This document shows positions 12,501 to 27,500 of a stretch of 64,000 bases of DNA, piece after piece. The stretch spans positions 9,690,501-9,754,500 of the forward strand of contig NC_133043.1 of NCBI RefSeq assembly GCF_048771995.1, given 5' to 3'. The first letter of the stretch is position 1, and every line of letters starts with the position of its first letter. The notes under the pieces were generated by a model that worked only from the letters and a program-made list of their open reading frames with translations, searched no databases and was not told the DNA's origin. Source of the DNA: Taeniopygia guttata. Its lineage: Eukaryota; Chordata; Aves; Passeriformes; Estrildidae. Both the position numbers and the translations under genes were made by a program.

Positions 12501-15500
12501 AAAGAGTTCCTCACCCTCCCTTCCCATGGGATGAGCAGCTCCACAGCTGGTGCTGTGGAGTCATAAGAAATGGTGTGTGGATTTCCAACTTCCACAAACT
12601 TAATTTGAAGGTAAAGGTAAATAAATACTTCAGCTTCTTGAGAAGTAAGCCCACTCAAACTGCTCATCTGCAATAAAACTTGGAAGACTCTCTCCAAAAC
12701 CACTGGGATTTGAATCAGATGATATTCAAAAAATCTTTTCAATCTAAATGACCCTCAAGCCTTGGCATATCCATGATGTGCCATTCTGATCCAAAAACCT
12801 GTAATGAATTAAAACACTAGAATTCTGAGGGTTCAAAATCTGATGAGAAGTTCTGCTGTTTTGAGATTATTCCACTAATGAAATAGAAAGGTTTTAATAT
12901 TACTGACAATTTAAAAATAGACTTAAATGGATTGAATTGCTCTCCGCTCAGCACAATTTTTCCTGAAGTTATGTAGGGGCACAGATGATAAATAATTGAC
13001 TCTGTCTACCTGTCTTCAATACAAGCTGCAGTAAATATTTAGTCATCCATAACCTTTCACTATGGACAATTCACTCTGCTGCCCATGAAATCCACAAGTA
13101 TTTTGAATCCAACCAGTTGTTCCTAGGAATACACATCACAAAGACAGAGCACTTCAGCATTGCTGTAATTAAACACTTTGCTCAATTATGATTAGCTCAG
13201 GAGATTAAAGATAAACTCAGAACTTGGAAGAATTACCTTAGATAACAGCATTTCACAGTTCAGGTGTTAATGATTTTAAGGCACATGTACAAACCAACTA
13301 CAACACACTTTTGAACACATTACAGAGTGAACATGAAATTAATTCCCTTTGAATGTAATGTCTTTCCACTTCATAAAAAGACTCAGATTGGTATCCTCAT
13401 AAGGCACATGACAAGTTTTACAACTGCAGAAGTGTTACAAGGTTTTTCTACATACTAAACTTCAGCACTCAGTAAAAGACAATGAACATCCTGGCACTCA
13501 TTTCAATTTCTACTTTTACAAATACAACCACTCCCAGTGTATACAAGCCTGGCACTTGTCACAAACAAATGTGGATATGCCATGTTTTGGATGTTGTTAC
13601 CTGCACCTTTGTCTTAACCAGGTTGAGAGAATCTCCTTTATACCTTCCTTGCTCTTTTGCTCCTCCTTCCTTTTTGTGTCACTGCTTTAGCTCCCCCAGA
13701 CAGGTTTTAGTAATTCTTTGGCTGACAGACCAGGCTCAGTGCTACAGACCCTGCTGCTTATCCTGCAGATCCAATCAGGCTGGGCACAAGCAGCTCCTCC
13801 CTTTGGGAATGTGCACCCAACTGTGTGTATATAGATCTTTCTCTGTTCCACATAATCTAGATTTATTGAGGTAACAGATATTTCTAGAATCTCCTTGATT
13901 CAGTATCAAAGTCCTAAACATACTTCCATGTACGTACCTTTTTTCCTTTCGGGGTTTATGGTGAGTTTCTCACCTAAGCAAAAGCACAATTCCCACTGGA
14001 GAGCTTGACACATTCTTTATGCACACACAAGATGGTGTTGCTGGCAGATACATTAGTATGTAAAGACGTTACATCCAGGTTTTATAGATCAAGCTGTTAA
14101 TGCTCAACATAAGGCTTTAGAAAAACTATTTGCTTGAATTGACATCCAAAGTCTAATCTCACAGACAATGTGACAGCTGCCCATGCTTAGCTGTAATTGT
14201 AAATAGACAACTCCACTAGCCTTCTCTTCCTGTCCCCTGCCCAGGGACTTGCTGGGGATATGTTTATCCTAATGAACCTGACAAAGTCCATTCCCAATGC
14301 CAGAGCCAGGCTCACTGTTCTGTCACATTGTATCAGTGCAGAACACTGAGAAACTTCCATGGCCCAATTATGCTTCATTAAACTAAGCCCATATTCTGTG
14401 TGTCAGGGAACGATATCGAACCACCTCAGTCTAGTGTGTCCCAAAGGAGAAAAAGAATAACTTCCTGAAATAGAGGGGAAAAAAAAGGTTTCTTTCGGAA
14501 ACCTGTGCAGAGAGAGGCCACAGGTCAATTCTCCAGTTGAAGCCTAGTTACAACTCAGTGTACATACCAAAATATTCAATAATTTTCCCAATTGCTCAAA
14601 ACACAAGGTTTTCCACAGATATGCATTTTTACAGATACCCCAAAACCATCTTGATGTTACAACCTACCTCTGTATGTCTTGAATGAAGTGCATTGTATTC
14701 CTTCTTGAGTTCTGCCTCCCGCTCCTCAAGTCTGCTAACTGGAAGAAAAAAAAATAAATGACTTAAAACTGAATTCAGAGTTCTAGTAAGTGAGACTGAC
14801 TTTCCTGGGACTAAGCAAGCAGATCAGAGTATTCCTAGAAGTGAATAGCACAAAGCAGGATAAAAAGTATGTCAGTGTTTTTGTTTTTAAGCTAACTTAT
14901 CACTGAGCTTTCTAAGTACATCAACAGCAGCACAATATTGCAATTTGCATTCCCCTAAAGAGCCCAAGTCCTATTTTCCCCTGCTGATTGCTAGGCCATC
15001 GAGAGGGGATTTTTCTGTTCAAGGCCAGTTTACGGCTCACCCAATCCAGATTGTTTCACATGGAAACTGCAGGAAGAGGCAGAAATCACATCACTCAATC
15101 CCACATGAAGCCATGGGCTCCAGCTAAGGTCCTACATCAGCTCCCTAAAACACATCCACACAATTTCCAGGTGTGTTTAAACGAGACAAACATAAGGAAG
15201 TTATCTGCTAAAACAGGTTCAAGGCCTACATGATACAGAAATTAAAGTTTCTGCTGGCATTCACTCATGCTTCGCTGATCATTAAGGCAATAGATTTAAC
15301 GAGAGAAAACATTTGAATACTTCTGTAGGTATTCCAAGAAATTAAAAATACATCTAGCAGATTCGGGAGAACTTTAAAAAGTAAGTTCTTATTAGAGGGA
15401 GATGAAACCAACTGAGCAGCTCAGTTCATTTCTGCTGTTTTTCAGCTCAGATAAAACTGAGCAGAAACAAACTGTGATATCCCAATGCAATTAATATGCA

Positions 15501-18500
15501 GAACCTAAATTCTAAAGGTTTAGAAGAATTTAGAACCTTCTAAACACAACTTATTGTGCCATTCAAACACAAAACATTTTTGCTGCTTAGATGTGAATTC
15601 TATCTTTTTATTAAAGAATTTTTGAGCACAATATTTATGTGACATAAGCATATATGTCATATAAGTATCATACACATATGATGTTCACATATGATACATA
15701 AGTATCAAATTGTGTAACTGAGCTTATTCTACTTGCTACGTTTCAATATCCCTGGGAAATTTCAAATTTATAGTTCCATGTTTCCAGAGAGTCATTGCTA
15801 GAGACGCATTATCTGAAGACAAATGCCAAGATCTTCTCTGCTCTGTGCATATTTTTGTGTTGCCAGCTGGGTCTCCTGAAAATTAATACTCCATATATAA
15901 TTTCCTTTTGATCCATATATCTGTATTTTGGCCCAGTGTTTTATCATAAGTATGTTTTAATGGAAAAAAGTCTTTGCCCATGTCAAACAGTGGAACCAAA
16001 ACACATAACTGTCTACTCACTCAAATCTCTGTAAACATTCTGCACTACTGATCTAATCTTGTTCTTATGAAAACATTACGCTCCTTGACACAACCTTTTG
16101 CAGTCCACCTATAAATATCTGGCCAAAATATTACATCAAATAATATTTATACCACTGCCAGATCAAATGTTTCCATTTCTGCCCTGTTATCAAACAGAAC
16201 AAAAGCTCTTTGGGTCACATAGCAGCAGAGAGGACACAAGTATCTATAACACAATATAGAGAGAAATTTATTTTACAGCACAATGCATGCACCTAAAAAA
16301 ATACATATTTATGTGATGCAGAACACTACTGAATAGAAGAGTTCCATTTATTGTTTTGAGGCACAAGGTGTTTTAAGTCTCCTTGTACATTTGAAGTGTG
16401 GTTTCATGGAAGCCTTTGGTAAGACATTACAGACACAAGAGTCAGAACTTATAATTAACAAAGGTATGAAGTGACAGACCATATTTTATCCATTATTTTT
16501 GCCTAATTAACATCCTAGCCATGAGTTAAGAGATGTTAAACAGCTGCCCATCAGAAGTACTCAGCAGCTCTCACGTGAGCACACCGTGCCCATAGCTCCC
16601 AGAGGATCTCCCTTCTAACCTTTCCACTGTGCTAAACCTTCTTTGGGCAAACAGGAGATCAGAAAGTGCAAACTAAGACTGATGGACCTTGTATTTGCTG
16701 AAACCAGCTCCCCCTCCAACAAACAGTGTCCAAGGAGCCTCCCTGCTGATTCCTGCTGGGTGGTGAAGTCACGCTCAATTCAGCCTCGCCCGGAACTCCC
16801 ACACACACCCGGGGATACACCCAACACTGCTCAGCGAGTTCATGTCTGGACAGTGTACCAGCTCCAGGGATGAATTCTGCAAGTGGATTCTGGGAAACTC
16901 AACAGTACATTTAATGAAGATTAACACCACGTCAGGTGTTACCCACACCCTTCTTTGCAGCTGCCCAAAACCAGCCTTCAGGAAATCCAGAAAAGCATTT
17001 CCCACTTTTACAAACACAACACATGCTTGCACAGGGGTTGAGGTTCCATAAAGAAGCACACCACTTTTTCAATCTGTGAAGAAAGAAAAGCTTTAAAATG
17101 TTTTAAAACTTTAATGGCCCAGTTATAACAAATAATTCCTTGCATCAAGTCATTGAAGACAAATGTACATAGCTAGTGATGCTGCATAGTCAAGGGGGAT
17201 ATCTCCATGAGATCTGACTGCTCTTTTCATTAAGTACAAAGGTTAAAATAATTAAGGGCCCAGAAGATGATATAACTGACATTAAGCACTTTCTTCTGGA
17301 AGTCATTTCCAGCTGTGCCATACATTACACTGCTAAAGGTAGAAGTTTCAGCCAGAAGAGGATGTACACTAAGTTACATACCCTCACCAGACACCAATCA
17401 GCCGTCCTCAGAACTAGTTTTTCCAATACCAGCAGGACGAGATACAGCATCAGAAATCTATTCTACCCAAAATATGCCTCCCATCAAGATAAGATCTTGC
17501 CAAAAAAAAAAAACCAACGGAATACTTTCTTTTTCCAATTAAACACTGTGCAAGAGATCAGATATTCCCCAAGGATCAGAAATCACCACTGACTTGATCA
17601 GAGTCGGAAGAATTTTGAGGAAGACCATCAGATTCTCACCCCAAAAGCTTTGAGAAACTTAAGTCACTCTTAAAGGAACATTTCCATCAGCAGTAACAGG
17701 AAGCTAAATAGGAGGGCAAAACGCCTTTCACTGGCATCCAGAAACACATTTAAAACCGAATTGTTGCCAGTTCCATTTAAATACACCAATATACAAAGGA
17801 GTGGAAGTCTGGCCCTGATAACAGCCCAAGAGGAATGGAGTTGTGTGCTGGCACTGCCTGCCACATGCTGAGCCTGTCACGTGCCAACCAGACACAGCTC
17901 CTATCAGACTTAAGTAACAATACAAAAAGTTCCTCTGATATTTCAGTCTCAGACTTTTTTTCCACTAACATGTCACATTCCTATGCGTGGACAATAAAAT
18001 TAGTTTAATTATAAATACCCTAGAAGCAATAGTATCCATTGTCTCTGTTGCAATGTGACTTTACAAAGCCATTACAAAGCCTTGTTACATCAAGGAGGAT
18101 CTTACATTGCAAAATTACATTGTTTAAGATAACACATGTGCAAAATATAACATGCAACAAAAAAGTTGCACTACTCACTCTTAGAAGCTTATGTGGAAAA
18201 AATACAAAGGTCTTCAAGCATCATAAGTATAAGCATAAAATGCAAATATTCTAGTGCTTTTAGGCTGATGAGAAGGCCTGGAACATCACCACAAACTCAG
18301 ACCCAAGGCCTAGTGCAAACTTCTCCAGCACTGTCAATGTTCTAACACCTTCAATGACCTGAGAGACCAGTCTTGATCACAGTTCTCTCACAGAAAACCA
18401 ATTAAGCCTAAAAATGGGATATTAAATGCAATAGTAAACTAGAGAAACTGGAATTTCTGTCTTCTGACAGCATTATGAGGAACTCGGCAGCCAAGCTGCC

Positions 18501-21500
18501 CACCCTGCCTGTTCAAAAGTCAGAGCTTACCTCCCAAGTCTGATGGCTTTTACCAAGTTTGGAACACCCTTCATCTGTATGTTGTCCTCTGCCTCAAACT
18601 CCTGATAAGCCTGAGGGGGAGAAAGAGAAACAGACCTGCTAGAATGGCAAATCCAACCAGTGTGATGCCTTCAAGAGGAATTACAAGTTCTTCCTACACA
18701 AGCCAGGACAGAGATCCAGCTCATTAACAAGCCCTTCCTGGCACCAGGATTGTCTGAAGACTCTCCTTGGACAGCTTTCATCTGGCTCTATTCTTTAATG
18801 CAGGTACCACACCAAAGTTAAGATACAGATCCAGAAGGACCTTATGACCTCCTAAGTTGTTGCCAAAGAGTACACACATCACTCGTGGACTGACAAGAGG
18901 ACTAAGCTATCAAACAAGTGTTTAACCTGGAAGTGGTAAGACCTGCAAATCAAACCAGCACAGAAAACTAATTTGTAAAACTAGTGAAAAATTCAACCCC
19001 TTTACAAGACCAACATGTTCAAGTAGTTCTTACAATGTGAACTACAGTTCTAGATCTCAGTTTAATAAGTAGGGCACTTGAAATTACGAAGATAATTTAG
19101 CTGTCAAGAATGCTCTGTTGATAGCAAATATCAACACATGGAGCAGCAATGGTCTTATCCCTGACACTTCTGGACTGTTCAAGTTTGCACTACGTCTCAG
19201 GCACACAAAATCCCTGCAATTTGTTACCAAAAGCCTGAAACAAAACTTTAAAAAACCAAAACTCTTTAAACATTCTGCCACAACATTTAATATAAAGAAA
19301 ACCACATGCCAGGACATTCCTCACACGGGCTGAAACACAAACAATCAAGAATATATACTAGGAACTTCTACATAAAATCAAGCCCAAAATCCACTTCTTG
19401 CCCAATCTCTGCAAAAGAGGTGTTTCACTGAGAAAACTTTTGATTGACTGCTTTGCAAACAGTGGGATGCTCCATTTATACACATGGCTACTGAAGCAAC
19501 TCCCTGTCTTGATAAAATCCACATCAAGTCAGTGTGGACACAGAAGGTTCAGCAGACTGGATTTGTTTTAGAAGCCAGTGAACTCGGGAATGTAAGATTC
19601 CAAAAGACATTTAAAGTAATTTTCTAACATTACTGCAGTATTTTAAGCAACAGAATCACTATAACAACCAAACATCAGCACATAAACTACAATACTCCCT
19701 TAACTTAAAAACACATATGAGCAGTTAATTATACACCAGTGGATTTCAAGCCCTTCTCACCACTTTTCTCAGGTATATTAACAGCTAAGCTTAAAGCAGG
19801 CCAATCATTGTTCTAATTTCCTACTCCATTTTATTTCAGCCTTGAGTCCTGTAGCTTGGCTCGGTGCCTGCTCTGGAGCTAGCTGCTCCATCTACTGGGC
19901 TCCATCTAGTGGGCTGCTGGCTCCCAAAAACACACAGACAGCAGGACTTTGGGAACAGAACTGGGAAGCCAGGAAAGGCACAGTGAAATGTACAGTCAGG
20001 AGGAAAGCCTCCCTTTCCAGAGCACCCTGGTACTCACACTTCTTACAGAAGGATTTTTCAGGTGTAGTGATTGATACCTGAGGCACAGTGTAGGAAAGCA
20101 GGGGGAATCTGCCTGTTAAACAAACTTGAGATGATTGACATCAGAGATGAAGAACATCCACACTGCGAACACACTTGCAGACAGTTCAGTTCCACATCTG
20201 CTAATCAAGAAATACAAGAACTCAAGCCATTCTGTTCCTCCTTTGCTGGAAATTAGATTAGTTCTACTGCTGTCAGTCTGCAGATGAAGCAGGAACAATC
20301 CAGACCTCCACTGAACAAACCTGAACTTTTCAACTTCTTTCCAGGACCTACTGAAAAGCTTTCTTGTATTCCTTGATATAAACACCAGCTGAGCCATCCC
20401 TAGAAGCAGCATTTACTGACAGAGCTGTTTCACACCAGTTTAGTTAATTCACATCACCATCTGTGCAGATACACAAATCAAATCTCAAAACAATTGTCTG
20501 GGAAGTTTCTGTTAAACTTCACAGCTGAAAGTTCACATCAGAGTCTTCCTGTTAACTACAGATCCACATGAGCTGGATGATATCCCATGTGCAGAGATAA
20601 CTCAGATATTGGATGCCTTCAGATAATCCAAGAGTGGCTGTCTGCCTGGGTGTACATTACAGCAATGCTGGTGTCCTGAGAGCTCAGAGGAAAATCAGAT
20701 ATCAAATAACATCTGCAGAACATTCACAACAAAACCTGGTCTTGCATCTTCTCTTGAAGCCAATGAAAGCAATAGTTCTGTTTAGCTTATGAGAAAAAGA
20801 AATGTTTTCAGGTCAGCTTCCAAAGCATTTATCTTATATCCCAAACAAAACCTTCGGCAAGCAGTATCTTCACAGTGTCACCTGACATGGGAAATACCAT
20901 CCCAAGAGTTGTGTCACAACATTTACAGCTCCAAAGCCCAAGAGCTGTTTCTTGGGATTATACTTATTTGGGGTTTGTTTCATTAGGTTTCTTTCTCAGT
21001 GCAGTTTCCCCGAGATGTAATCTATCAGGCACACAAAGCTCAGGTTTGATAAAGTCAGGTAGGTAGATATATCTGTTTTGTTGTCAAATGCCGTTTGTTA
21101 TCTTGGCTGTACTTTAGCACTAGGCAGATCCAGAAAAGGAGCCAAATCTTTCAACTCCCACAGCCTACCACCTCCATCAGAAAGCACTTCAGTCATGCAG
21201 ACATTGTGTTTTTCAGATTCTCTAATAAATATGTTACTCCAAGAATGATTCCTCCAGAAAGCTTATGCCAAAGCTGTTCCATTCTTGTAGTAAGTCAAAA
21301 TATACTAGTCATTTTTTTACTCCTAAAAATTTAACTTATAACCTGAAATACATAAAGAAAAGTGACATTCCCAGAAAGAGACAAGGAAGGAAACTAAAAG
21401 AAACCTCTGTAGCCTCCCCCCACAGAACTCGGTGGAACATCCTGTAAGCTCTGAGAAGATCTTATCCCTTCCTGTAACTGGAGACTGAGCACTGTCCCAA

Positions 21501-24500
21501 CAGTATCATGTGCCTTCACAGAGCCCTGCTGGACAAATGAGCTGTGTACTGCTATTACAAGTTTTTAACAGCCCTCTATTTTCCATGTCCAGGGTTGACA
21601 TTTCAAATACTTTAATGCTGCAAACAAATTACAAGTAGAACAAGGAGGTCTCACAACAGCAAAGATTTGAAGTAATATGGAAGTCAGGTATTTTCAAATT
21701 CTTGTAAGAAATTAAAACTTAAGATTATATCAAAGACTGGCAATGGCCTCAGATATACCACATTAAAACAGAAGAACGCTATTTACTGAATATGTGGCAT
21801 TATCATGTTCACAAGTGCCCTCTACTGCTGAGAAGGAAAAAATTACATGAATTCTAGGTAAGTCATAAACCAAAACACAGACATTTGCCAACACTCAGTA
21901 AAAGTTGACTGTAGACCCACAGCAAGAACTTCTAAAATCTCTGCCGTTACCAACACCATTCCTAAACAAATCCCCAGAAACTGTGTGCTATTTAACTTGC
22001 TTCAGCTTCCACACAGCACAGGCACTGCCATTCCCCCCTCTGCCCCAGGCACTGCTGAAAGCCAGGCCACACAAGGGACAGGAGCAACCCAGGGAAAATT
22101 ACAGCCAAGAGCAGCAGTGCAAAATCAGATGAAAAGCTGGATCACAAGCCAAGGAGTTTCATCAGTGCTGCCCATTCCTGTGCTGAAATAGAAGTCACAA
22201 ACCCTTACGCCTCTGCTCTCCTTTAAGCAGTTCCAAAGGTTAATGAATTTATCCCAGGGTGCCACATACCGCACCATTTTTTTGCAGCAAATTTAACTTA
22301 GGCAACCACCACAGCCCATCAACTACCATGACTGAGTGCTACACATCATGCAGGAGTGGTAACTCCAGTGCATCTGCTCCCACGATTCAGGATTTCATCA
22401 TCTGCTGGGCTCACAGTCCTCCCAGCAGTGTTTTCCTGGCGTCTCTCCCTCTCTCTACCTCCCCTAAGAAAGAACAGAGCACTTCAAGGTAGTTCACTCA
22501 TCTGGCAGCAACTGTTCCAATTTCTGATGAGGGGAAAAGAAGTCAGTGAACCATAGGAACTTAGCAACTGGTTGATATAAAATAACCTCCTGATCTCACT
22601 TCAGGAATTTCAAAAAGCAGCTTTATTGCAACCTAACTGATTGAACACATAGCTAAGGATGGAATCCCGCAGGGTGAATTTAAGTGCAAAGAAATACTTA
22701 TTTTTTTTCTTTTGATTTAGTATGACAATCACTTAGACTGCACAAACAAGTACTTAAAATTCAGGACATAACCATAACTTCTTGAGCAATTTTAACTGGC
22801 ACACAGATTTAAGCACATACAACGAAGCAGAACTCAACCATGTAACTAAAAGCTGCCCCAGCTGACAAGTCTTCACTAAATGCTCAGCACTTCCAGTGTT
22901 AAAGAGAATGAGTCAAAACTTTTTAATGGACAAAACCCGTTCTCACAGGCTTTGCTGATTTGAGGAAAAACACACAGAGCACAGGCAGCCTACACAAAGC
23001 AAAAAGTCTTGTAAGGTAAAGTATGACCCAGCACCATGTATTACCTGTTTTCCATTCTAATCTATTACTCATGTCACCAACTGATGCTGTGATCTCACTC
23101 TGCACTCCAGACCCAGGTTTTATTTGGTTACTTGCTCTGTGCCAGACATTTCTAACTCCCATTACCAGTGATGACACTGCCACTGTTCTGAATGTCGACA
23201 TGGTAAGACAGTTAGCAAAATCAGAGCCTAATTTAGATGCACAGACAGTACTATAGGAAGTAGAAGAGAAAAAGAAATATAGCTAAAAGACTTGGAGCTG
23301 AATTCAAGTGACACATCAGTGATTGGGATTGTACAACATGCCAGTTGCCTGCTCTGTAAAACAAAACAAGGTAATGCAGTAAGGTTAAGCTGCTTCACAA
23401 ATACGTACTTGTATGGTTTTCATATCTTAGACATTTAGATCACTAAAAAAAACAGTTAACTTGCATAATATTAATTAGGTGTTCAACAAATGTGCTTATG
23501 TCCCCTTTGATCTTGCTCTGCATCAGCAGCATGTCAGACCTTCCCAGCAGCCTTTCATGCTGTCCCAGATAGCTTACCAAAGCCAAGCATAAACAAACTT
23601 AAGTGTTTAACCCAGCCCTATTGTTTCTCCAAATATACAGTTTTGGCCATCACAGAAGGTTTTTCTCCAATACAAAGATGGTTTTTTTTCTCCAATAAAT
23701 AGATTTTGGAACTGTCTAAAATCATTGTTCTATCACTAGAGCTTAACATAGTTATGGTAACTGTTTTTAGCAACATTATTTCTTACAAAAAAAGTAGTTC
23801 TAGCAACTCTCAGTGCTTCTACTGGAGCAACTGAGTTTCTCGGGCAAATGTTTTCATTATTATCATATATATACACACATATATACACAATATACAAATA
23901 AAACTTTAAAATCATACATATACTTGAAGGCTTCAAAGCAAGGAGAGAATTTCACACCAAAAGACTCACAGAGCAACATAAAATGTTGTTATCAATACAC
24001 GGTAAATGTAATTTCTATCAGAGAAACTCCAGGTATGCTGCCACATACATTGCCAGAAATACAACTGATTTTTATTTTCCATGCAACCACTGTGTCCTTT
24101 GGATTGCATTAACAGAATAAAGCCATGGCCTACAGGACAGGACGCAATGTTGCTGTCAGACAGCAGGATCTCCCATCAACAAGCTGTTTGGGCTGTATGT
24201 GCAGAGCACAGGCCTTTAGAAACAGTGTCTTTGTTACCAAACAGACAAATCCTGCTACAGTGTTTTCTTTTCCCCTCCTGTGACACTCTTAAATACACAC
24301 ACAACACTGCTCCACAGGAATCACAGCGTTTTGGGGTACAAGTCGCTACAATTATCCATTTTAGCCTGACTTCATCTGCAAAGAGACCATTCCAGGAAAT
24401 CATCGCCCTGGTCTTTGCTAGGAAAGATTGCTTGAAGTGCTCCTTCATCCCTGCCTGTACAGAATCTGGGAATATTTGAACAGTGCATAACGAAGGAGGT

Positions 24501-27500
24501 GATGCCTCTAAGATTTGCCAAAAACATTCTGTTGGAACTGTTCAAATTTCAGTCAAATTCTGCCCTAGATGCCATCTACATTAATCTTAACACTCTCACA
24601 CTAATACTCCTGCCCTGCTATAGACTCAATCATGCTACTGAAAATTAAACTTTACAGGAAAAATTTTAGAGCTTCAGCTGGAAAAGAGCTGTAACTTACT
24701 GTGTTAGGGGCAGAAAATGGGGCTGAGCAGAAATAAAGGAAGAAAGAGTAGTGAAAAGGGGTACTTGGATGACTGGCACTGCTTTTAGAAACTGGTCATC
24801 TCTCAGCCTCGTCACAGTCTCACTTTACATTCCTGCAGGGTCCAGCAATAAAAGCTTGATATTAACTGATGAACACATCAGGTCTCACATCAACAGAAGA
24901 TGGCTTAGAAGCTTGAAACATAAAAGTAGAAAAACTGATGATGAAGTTTCATTCAATGACTGTGTGACTGGATAAGAAGCAGCCCAGCAGAATGTCTAAA
25001 CAACAATATATGTAACTTCAAGTGTTTCAAGACAATTGATCACTATCATCTTTTTCCAAAGTTTCCAGAAGTTTTTTTTTTTCCAATTACAGAACATCTC
25101 TAAAAAGGGAAGTGTTCTCCCTAAACTTTTTTCTATAAAAACTAAATGTCTCCTAGAAATAAATAATTCAGCAAAAATTGTATTAAATTTAATGAGAATC
25201 ACCATCAATGCTCTTCTCCCAGCTGTGCTTCAAAACCTGAAGATTACCTTTATTTTAGCACAGACAACTGTTTAATAGGAAGAAAATATCACTAGCAAGG
25301 ATGTAATCAAAGGATCTCCTGAAAAAGTTGCTAAATGTGAAAAAAGCGCTGTCTAAAAGGCAAGCAATACAAGCAGGATACCAGAAGAATCAGATTACAA
25401 GTCACAAGCTCGTATCTGACTTGTTTGCTTTAATTCTAAAGAAAACAGACTTGCACAAGAGTTAAACCCAGTTATATAAGTACAGAAATCAGAGGGCACA
25501 GATACTTAGCATATGTATTATCACTTTACAGAACAAAAATTAAAATGCACTAATACCACTTACAAGGAGTGCACCATGTTTTACTTACTTTGATCAGCAT
25601 AGTTTTTTGCTTTTAGTTCAAGTTGTCGAGTTTGTGACTCTAACGCTTCCACTCTGGTCTGTAAGTCCTTTTTCTCTTGTTCTTGAGAATCTTCAAACTC
25701 AATGAATTTCTAAACAACAGCAAAATAGTTAAGTTAGACCAAACAACTAATTACAGGCTTTACAGCAGGTAGGAAGCAACACAGCAGCCCTTCACAGCAG
25801 GAAGGTACAAGGTGGTTTCCAAAATGACTAGATCCACAGGCCACATTTAAACACAAAGAAATATTTCAGTCCAGGTCCATCAGTCAAGCACCCAGTCTAG
25901 GTTATATTGCATAATAACTTTCAACTAAGTACCAGCTACTCCAGAGAACCTGCTTGGGATTAACATAAATATGAATTATTTCATTATTGTCTAACTTAAT
26001 GTACAACAACTCCCAACAGTGCATATGAACACAGGAATTCTTGGTATCCTTAGGCTGACTGATCATCAGTGAAGTTATTTTCACCCTTAAGCCACAAAGG
26101 TACAAACACTGCAACAGAGACACCAACAATAATGCCAACCAAAATTATTTGATATCTTTTCCATCCCCACCCAATTCTGCTATAAACTCTTATTGTCTTC
26201 ATCAAATCCCTAATTACCATCTACAATCTGTCAATTGCACAGAAAACTGTGCTGATCACCACCACCTTCTGTTTCCTTGGTTTACCACACTTGTGACTCC
26301 CCATAATCTGGAATTCACTGATGAATGCACAAGTGTTTACATTCCCTAACATAAGAATTACCAACACATCATTATAGCAGCTTTGAAAGCACTTTTTTTT
26401 TTGCTATTTATCTTTCTCAAAAAGTCAAGAAATTCAGCATGTATTGCTGGCACAAAGAATACTTCTAAAAGCCAAGGATGGTTTAGGTCATGCAGTACTC
26501 TATGCTCTGCATTGCAAGGAGAAGACAAAGCCACCAACACAAGTGATGCAGAAGGCTCATAGAACAGGGAGAAGAAGCAGACCAGAAACCTCTGCAGGAA
26601 AAAATCCCAAACACCCACGACAATTAAAGGGGCAAAGGCAGCTGAAGACCATGTGGAAGAAAGGAGACAGTGAAGGCAGCAACTTGAAAACAGTAATTTG
26701 ATTTGAGTATTTTTTCCTATGTATTGTTAGGAAAATTTAGTGGGAAAAATATTTCTAATGGTCATATAGCAACTGTTAATTAACTATTATTACATTGTAG
26801 CCATTGTGGTTTAGAGCTTTTACAAAAGCAGGAATTCATAACCTTATGAAAAGGGCTTCAGTTGAACAGGGTCATCAGAAGAAGTTCTGACCAAAAAGTA
26901 CTTCAGATGTAGAAATGCATCAAAACCTAAGAAGTGAAACAAGAGTTCCTTTCAGACAAGCTCTGCACAGCTATCACAGGACTGGGCATGGTGCTCATAT
27001 GACTGCTTGAAACTCAACCACAACAATTGAGGAACAGCTGACATAGCCCAGGTAGCTCTGCTTTGGGTGCTGCCATCAAAAAGTCCCTCTTCAAACACAG
27101 ATGTGCAGAAATTTTTCTACCCCCTCCACACAAAGTTTGGGAATATTAATTAGTCAATGTAATTTGAAAACCTCAATGTTTAAGCTTGTTTCATGTCTTC
27201 TTTGTAGTAATTGATGCAAGACTTTTGCCCCTTTAATATTCAAGTCATGTCTGGCCTATTCTTGGCAGACTCCCTTTTCAAAAAGGGCTTCAAAGTTTGA
27301 CGCAAATTTGGCACTGGGGCTAAAGTTACACTAAACATGGGAAGTTTGTTACACTAAACATGGGAAAACATGAAATAAGAATTATAGAACTGTAACATCT
27401 TTGTTTAGTTGTTTCTCTGATGATTTCCCAAAAATGTGTCATAGCTTGCTAAAGGCCAGGGACAATTATACTCATGAATAACAAACAGCCACTCAGAGCC

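Larger units (their letters stand above)
14739..25588. other. SPAG9 intron 2
   Basis: About 10.8 kb, AT-rich. It includes an imperfect AT-rich palindrome (15661-15707), the 80-nt candidate exon (18531-18610) and a TATACA/TATATA microsatellite near 23862-23892. No intact transposon was recognised. Confidence 0.6.

Noticed and set aside
22971-23110. Possible SPAG9 cassette exon ([18 protein letters not shown])
   Set aside because: A GTAATA donor is present, but the upstream AG has a poor pyrimidine tract and nothing matches JIP4.
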